Below, in pieces: positions 6,731 to 9,804 of a stretch of DNA of 9,804 nucleotides. The notes below the pieces were generated by a model. That model was not told the origin of the DNA. It worked only from the letters and a program-made list of their open reading frames with translations, and searched no databases. The DNA is taken from contig JAJDYK010000077.1 in NCBI GenBank assembly GCA_022825185.1, forward strand, positions 1 to 9,804. The letters run 5' to 3'. Made by a program: the position numbers and the translations under genes. Position 1 is the stretch's first letter; every line of letters begins with the position of its first letter. This DNA comes from Candidatus Latescibacterota bacterium. GTDB taxonomy: Bacteria; Latescibacterota; UBA2968; UBA8231.

Positions 6731-6759
6731 ATGATATTCCGCCCACATTTTTTCGTCAA
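6731..6759 (-). promoter_or_regulatory. Sigma70-like promoter of the six-gene operon
   Basis: On the minus strand, TTGACG (6754-6759) and TATCAT (6731-6736) match the -35 and -10 consensus at five of six positions each and are separated by exactly 17 nt. The predicted transcription start is near 6724, giving a leader of about 35 nt before the ATG at 6689. The upstream half of the spacer is an A6 run. The -35 box is only 14 bp from the divergent SDR start codon. Confidence 0.7.
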
Positions 6760-6773
6760 CTTAGGAGATCGAC

Positions 6774-7556
6774 ATGAAGCTGAAAGACAGAGTAGCCCTC
6801 ATCACCGGCGGCAGCAGCGGCATTGGCCGGGCTGCAGCCGTGGCCATGGCCCGCGAAGGAGCCAATATCGCGCTGACGGCCCGCCGCGCCGAGCGCTGCG
6901 AGGAAGCTGTCGCCGAAATCGAAGGACTAGGCGGCCAAGCGCTGGCCTTGCCCGGCGACGTAGCTAATGCCGAGCATGTCGCCGGACTAGTGGCCGCCAC
7001 TGTCGAGCGTTGGGGCCGCCTCGACATCGTCGTGCCCAACGCCGGCATCAACGGAGTCTTTGCCCCCATCGAGGACATCACGCCCGAGGAGTGGGATCAA
7101 ACGCACAACATCAACGTGCGCGGCACCTTCCTCACCGTCAAATACGCCATCCCCCACCTACGCGCTGCCGGAGGCGGCAGCATCATCGTCGTCTCCTCGG
7201 TCAATGGCAACCGCATCTTCTCCAACTTCGGCTTCACCTCCTATTCCTGCTCCAAAGCCGCCCAAGTTACCTTCGCCAAAATGGCCGCGGTCGAACTGGC
7301 GCAGTGGGACATCCGCATCAACGTCATCTGCCCTGGTGCCACCAAAACCAGCATCGGCGAGAACACTTTCCCCCGCAACATCGACAAGATCCGCATCCCC
7401 CGCGAGTTCCCCCAGGGCATGATCCCCCTACAACAACGCGCCGCCAGCGCCGAGGAGGTCGCCAACGCCATTCTCTTCTTGGCGTCGGACGAGGCCAGCT
7501 ATATCACGGGAACCGAGATGTACGTCGATGGAGCGCTGTCGCTGTTTCAGGGGTGA
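6774..7556 (+). CDS. SDR family NAD(P)-dependent oxidoreductase (FabG-like)
   Basis: This is a classical short-chain dehydrogenase/reductase of 260 residues, a soluble Rossmann-fold enzyme that interconverts alcohols and ketones. The cofactor motif TGGSSGIG is at 11-18, NAG at 89-91, and the catalytic set is Asn114, a Ser in SS (141-142), Tyr157 and Lys161 (YSCSK). The stretch from the serines to the tyrosine is two residues longer than in FabG. Arg37-Arg38 after the second strand suggest NADP(H), though this is only a tendency. The start ATG has AGGAG at 6763-6767 with a 6-nt spacer. The gene stands alone on the plus strand, divergent from the MR/MLE operon and convergent with another SDR. 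A role in oxidising or reducing an intermediate related to the divergent operon is possible because of the shared intergenic region, but the substrate cannot be read from sequence; 3-oxoacyl-ACP reductase is the usual automatic name. Confidence 0.93.
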   Translation: MKLKDRVALITGGSSGIGRAAAVAMAREGANIALTARRAERCEEAVAEIEGLGGQALALPGDVANAEHVAGLVAATVERWGRLDIVVPNAGINGVFAPIEDITPEEWDQTHNINVRGTFLTVKYAIPHLRAAGGGSIIVVSSVNGNRIFSNFGFTSYSCSKAAQVTFAKMAAVELAQWDIRINVICPGATKTSIGENTFPRNIDKIRIPREFPQGMIPLQQRAASAEEVANAILFLASDEASYITGTEMYVDGALSLFQG

Positions 7557-7600
7557 GAGTTCGCAAGTTCACTCTGCTGCGCTGATTGTAATCGCACAGG

Positions 7601-7621
7601 GACGGCCCTCAAAACGCCGTC
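7601..7621. other. Small hairpin at the convergent SDR junction
   Basis: GACGGC (7601-7606) and GCCGTC (7616-7621) form a perfect 6-bp stem with a 9-nt loop, overlapping the stop codon of the minus-strand SDR. No T-tract follows on either strand, so it is at best a weak bidirectional terminator. The rest of the 52-bp gap between the convergent genes shows nothing recognisable. Confidence 0.25.
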
Positions 7622-8385
7622 GGCCGCCCCTGCGCCCCATCCACGGGAATCATCGCTCCATTGATCCAATTCGCGCGCTCGGACACCAGAAACGCCACCA
7701 CATCCGCCACCTCTTCTGGCGTCCCCAAGCGCCCAGCGGGAAACTCCCGTTCTACAAACTGGGCAAAGTGCTCGGGCTGCTCTTCCTGAAAACGCGCCCA
7801 CCCACCGCCGGGGAAAAATATCGACCCCGGCGCGACCGTGTTGACCCGCACCCCGCATTCGGCCAACTCCAGCGCCAGCGCACCAGCGAGAAAAATCTCC
7901 GCGGCCTTCGCGCTTCCGTATTGGGACTTAGGCCCGGGCTTCCATCCCGAAATCGACGAGACGATCACCACCGCGCCCCCGCCTCGCTGCCGCATGTAGG
8001 GCAGGGCCACCCGCGTCGTGCGCACGGCGTGGAACACGTTTAGGTCAAAGGTTTCCTCCCAGTCCTCGTCAGTAGTTTCGAGCAGACTCTGTTCGCCAGC
8101 CGCCCCACCCACATTGTTGACCAAAATATCGACGCCGCCCCACTCAGCCGCGCAGCGCTCGACAACGGCCTCCACTTCCGGCCGCGAGCGCACATCGGCA
8201 ACCTCGGCAATGGCTTCAGCCCCAGTCGCCCGCACCTGCTGTAATGCGCGGTCGAGCGGCTCTTGGTCGCGGGCACAAATCGCCACCTTGCACCCCTCGC
8301 TGGCCAGCGCCAACGCAATCGCCCGGCCGATCCCCCGACTCCCTCCAGTTATCAGAGCAATTTTGTCTTTCAGTTCTAGATCCAT
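7609..8385 (-). CDS. SDR family oxidoreductase
   Basis: This is a 258-residue classical short-chain dehydrogenase, related to but clearly distinct from the convergent SDR. The cofactor loop TGGSRGIG is at 13-20, NNVGG at 90-94 replaces the commoner NNAG, and the active site has Ser143-Ser144, Tyr156 and Lys160 (YGSAK). The C-terminal half carries a segment rich in Phe and Gly (IFFPGGGWARFQ, about 189-200) that probably shapes the substrate pocket. Arg39 (CARD) after the second strand could favour NADP(H). The ATG follows the TAA of the oxidase gene with no gap, and the Shine-Dalgarno AAAGGAGGT lies within the oxidase's last codons, so the two genes form one operon. It may act on the carbonyl product of that oxidase or on a related metabolite, which is inference. 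No terminator follows its stop. Confidence 0.94.
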   Translation of the reverse strand: MDLELKDKIALITGGSRGIGRAIALALASEGCKVAICARDQEPLDRALQQVRATGAEAIAEVADVRSRPEVEAVVERCAAEWGGVDILVNNVGGAAGEQSLLETTDEDWEETFDLNVFHAVRTTRVALPYMRQRGGGAVVIVSSISGWKPGPKSQYGSAKAAEIFLAGALALELAECGVRVNTVAPGSIFFPGGGWARFQEEQPEHFAQFVEREFPAGRLGTPEEVADVVAFLVSERANWINGAMIPVDGAQGRPTAF

Positions 8386-9534
8386 TTACGACCTCCTTTG
8401 TGCAAAGCGGGAAAGACGCAGGAACTCGATGGGATGCTGGGTATGGCCTTCCAGCGCCAGTTCGGCCAAAATTTCGCCCACTACCGGAGAGAATTTGAAG
8501 CCGTGGCCGGAAAAACCTGCCCCGAGCACTACGGCCGGGCATTCGGGGTGGATGTCCAAGACGAAGTTCTTATCCGGCGTCAGCGAATACATGCAGACGG
8601 CGTATTTGCTCAGCTCTGGTTGCAGCGCGGGAAAGAATCGCGCGAGAAAATCGAGGACGCAGGGTTGATCTCCTTCAGCCAGTGCGCGGTCGAGTCGGAG
8701 CGGGTCGTCCACCGGGTCATGCGATACATTGTGCTCAGCCAACTTGAGGCCCCACGGCTCTTCAGCGGGAAAACCATAGAAGTACTGTTCGCCGTCGGCG
8801 ATGAAGAAGCAGGGGAACGCGCCGCGTGCGTACTGCTCCACGCCGCGCCCCTGGTACCACAACAGCACCTTGCGCACTACGCACGCCGCCACGCCCAGCC
8901 GACCTAGCTCCGGCACCGCCCAAGCCCCAGTCGCCAGCACCAACCGCGCAGCGAGCAAGCGCCGTCGCTCGGTCTCCACTATCACTCCTTCGCCTTCGCG
9001 CCGCCACGACAGCATGGTCTCCCCAGTGTAGAGCTTTGCGCCGTGCTGCTGAGCCAATACAACGTGCTGACGGACGCAGTCCTCGACTCGGAGAAAACCG
9101 CCTAGCGGATCGTAAAAGCCACTCCACTCCTCGGGAAAAGCCAAGCTGGGGTAGCGTTCGGCAATTGCTGTCCCATCCAGCTCCTCATGCGGCAGGTCGT
9201 GCGCCTGATAACAGGCCGCCTGCCCCTGCATCGCCTCCGCGTTGGGATCGCCCGCCACCAGCAACCCGACGCGGGCAAAGAGTTCCCCCGCCCCTTCGGC
9301 CTCTAGCTCCTCCCACAGCGCGTAGGCTCGATGCAGCAGGGGCACGTAGTCGGGATGCTCCATATAGGCTTTGCGAATGAGGCGAGTATCCCCGTGCGAA
9401 GATCCCCGGTCGTGAGCTATGCCAAAGCGCTCCACAGCGCAGACGCGCACGCCGCGGCGCGCCAAGTGGTACAGCGCGGCACTGCCCATGCCACCAGCCC
9501 CTGCGACGATGACATCGTATTGTTCTGTAATCAT
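8386..9534 (-). CDS. solA: Monomeric sarcosine oxidase / N-methyl-L-tryptophan oxidase family FAD enzyme
   Basis: This 383-residue flavoprotein oxidises a secondary or primary amine of an amino acid, using O2 and releasing H2O2 (and formaldehyde if N-methyl). The FAD-binding VAGAGGMG is at 10-17. Residue matches to Bacillus monomeric sarcosine oxidase are good: GSSHGDTR(L)IR with Arg51 and Arg54, Lys264 (O2 activation, MSOX Lys265) and His268 (MSOX His269) in GLKLAEH, Cys314 in CMYSLTPD (covalent FAD, MSOX Cys315), and Lys347 in GHGFKFSPVVGE (carboxylate binding, MSOX Lys348). It is therefore probably an active, covalently flavinylated oxidase of a carboxylate-bearing amine. The ATG at 9532-9534 has GGGAGG at 9543-9548; a GTG at 9603 would add 23 residues that fall before the flavin strand and is rejected. 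It is the first gene of a two-gene operon with the SDR. The symbol denotes the family; sarcosine, N-methyltryptophan and other N-alkyl amino acids are all possible substrates. Confidence 0.9.
   Translation of the reverse strand: MITEQYDVIVAGAGGMGSAALYHLARRGVRVCAVERFGIAHDRGSSHGDTRLIRKAYMEHPDYVPLLHRAYALWEELEAEGAGELFARVGLLVAGDPNAEAMQGQAACYQAHDLPHEELDGTAIAERYPSLAFPEEWSGFYDPLGGFLRVEDCVRQHVVLAQQHGAKLYTGETMLSWRREGEGVIVETERRRLLAARLVLATGAWAVPELGRLGVAACVVRKVLLWYQGRGVEQYARGAFPCFFIADGEQYFYGFPAEEPWGLKLAEHNVSHDPVDDPLRLDRALAEGDQPCVLDFLARFFPALQPELSKYAVCMYSLTPDKNFVLDIHPECPAVVLGAGFSGHGFKFSPVVGEILAELALEGHTQHPIEFLRLSRFAQRRS
8391..8399 (-). promoter_or_regulatory. Perfect Shine-Dalgarno for the second SDR, inside the oxidase gene
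   Basis: AAAGGAGGT is complementary to the 16S rRNA 3' end and lies 5 nt before the ATG at 8385. The same bases encode Gln-Arg-Arg at the end of the oxidase. It is the strongest ribosome binding site in the window. Confidence 0.8.
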
Positions 9535-9542
9535 TTGATTAA

Positions 9543-9548
9543 CCTCCC
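9543..9548 (-). promoter_or_regulatory. Ribosome binding site deciding the oxidase start
   Basis: GGGAGG on the minus strand, 8 nt before the ATG at 9534, selects this start over the in-frame GTG at 9603. I found no convincing minus-strand -35/-10 pair in the remaining part of the divergent region. Confidence 0.7.
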
Positions 9549-9606
9549 ATCGAATCCGGGCCTTGATGCAAACTTCAAACTTCCCCCATCGTCCGCAACC
9601 CACAAC

Positions 9607-9635
9607 TTGACGCTACTAGCCCTAACCGCGATACT
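9607..9635 (+). promoter_or_regulatory. Candidate promoter of rsmD
   Basis: TTGACG (9607-9612) and GATACT (9630-9635) are separated by 17 nt. The -35 is identical to that of the six-gene operon promoter, and the -10 matches consensus at four of six positions. The predicted start of transcription near 9642 leaves a leader of about 30 nt before the GTG at 9672. Confidence 0.5.
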
Positions 9636-9671
9636 TTTTTGTCTATATTAACTCCAACTTAGAGCTTAGCC

Positions 9672-9804
9672 GTGCGCATTGTCACTGGCACCTATCGCGG
9701 TCGGCAGATTCCCTCCGGGCGACGCCTGCGCCAGATCCGCCTCACCTCCACGCGCCTCAAAGAAGCCGTATTCTCCATGCTCGGCCCCAACCTGAAGGGC
9801 CGTA
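9672..9804 (+). CDS. rsmD: 16S rRNA (guanine966-N2)-methyltransferase RsmD, N-terminal part
   Basis: The frame starts with GTG at 9672-9674 and is open to the right edge, giving 44 residues of a gene cut by the window. The opening VRIVTGTYRGRQIP matches the conserved RsmD N-terminus (MRI-G-RGR), and TSTRLKEAVFSMLG matches the family segment normally written RPTTDRVREALFN-L. RsmD methylates N2 of G966 of 16S rRNA on the assembled 30S particle with S-adenosylmethionine; its NPPY catalytic motif lies beyond the window. The Shine-Dalgarno is weak (AGAG around 9660-9663). The sequence RLTSTRLKE in place of RPT-DRVRE is somewhat divergent but keeps the charged pattern. The gene is divergent from the oxidase operon. 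Confidence 0.85.
   Translation, partial: MRIVTGTYRGRQIPSGRRLRQIRLTSTRLKEAVFSMLGPNLKGR

Noticed and set aside
6690..6746. Longer start (GTG at 6746) for the MR/MLE gene, adding 19 residues
   Set aside because: It would lie between the -35 and -10 boxes of the promoter, upstream of the predicted transcript; the ATG at 6689 has an ideal Shine-Dalgarno.
7557..7608. Rho-independent terminator between the convergent SDR genes
   Set aside because: Only short stems (AGAGT/ACTCT with a 10-nt loop, and the 6-bp hairpin at 7601-7621) and no T-tract on either strand.
9535..9603. GTG start at 9603 for the oxidase
   Set aside because: Adds 23 unrelated residues before the flavin-binding strand; GGGAGG at 9543-9548 supports the ATG at 9534.

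Overview
This 9.8 kb window comes from a GC-rich bacterial chromosome. It holds ten protein-coding genes, two of them cut by the window edges, and almost no non-coding DNA. I see no rRNA, tRNA, insertion sequence, phage gene or CRISPR array. The gene mix suggests an uncultivated, metabolically versatile heterotroph (lineages such as Latescibacterota or Poribacteria come to mind): an unassigned enolase-superfamily sugar-acid enzyme, two P1 peptidases, short-chain dehydrogenases and a SolA-type flavin oxidase. That placement is a weak inference from gene content only.

Left region (1-6773). The first 259 bases carry the 3' end of an unrecognised plus-strand gene. It converges on a tightly packed minus-strand operon of six genes, read from 6689 down to 271: an enolase-superfamily (MR/MLE) enzyme, an isopropylmalate/tartrate-dehydrogenase-like oxidoreductase, a Tat-exported P1 peptidase, a leaderless P1 peptidase, the DNA repair glycosylase MutY, and a DUF368 (PopT-type) membrane protein. 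Every junction is an overlap or a gap of at most 2 nt, so the genes are very probably co-transcribed and translationally coupled. A strong sigma70-like promoter (TTGACG, 17 nt, TATCAT) lies upstream of the first gene and shows that its true start is the ATG at 6689.

Middle region (6774-9534). A plus-strand FabG-like SDR is divergent from the six-gene operon. It converges on a second minus-strand operon of two genes: a monomeric sarcosine oxidase/SolA-type FAD oxidase followed directly by another SDR, whose perfect Shine-Dalgarno sequence lies inside the last codons of the oxidase gene.

Right edge. A 137-bp divergent intergenic region carries a promoter-like TTGACG-17-GATACT and leads into the start of rsmD (16S rRNA m2G966 methyltransferase), which runs off the window.

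Functional reading. The first two operon genes look like consecutive steps on a hydroxy-acid or sugar-acid, and the two P1 peptidases look like an exported/cytosolic pair acting on small peptides or amides. MutY and PopT are housekeeping-type genes that appear to be carried along by the same promoter. The substrates of the catabolic enzymes cannot be read from sequence alone. I find no clear case for a wholly new system. The most unusual points are the composition of the six-gene operon, the peptidase pair with different predicted nucleophiles, and active-site changes in the dehydrogenase and the enolase-superfamily enzyme.
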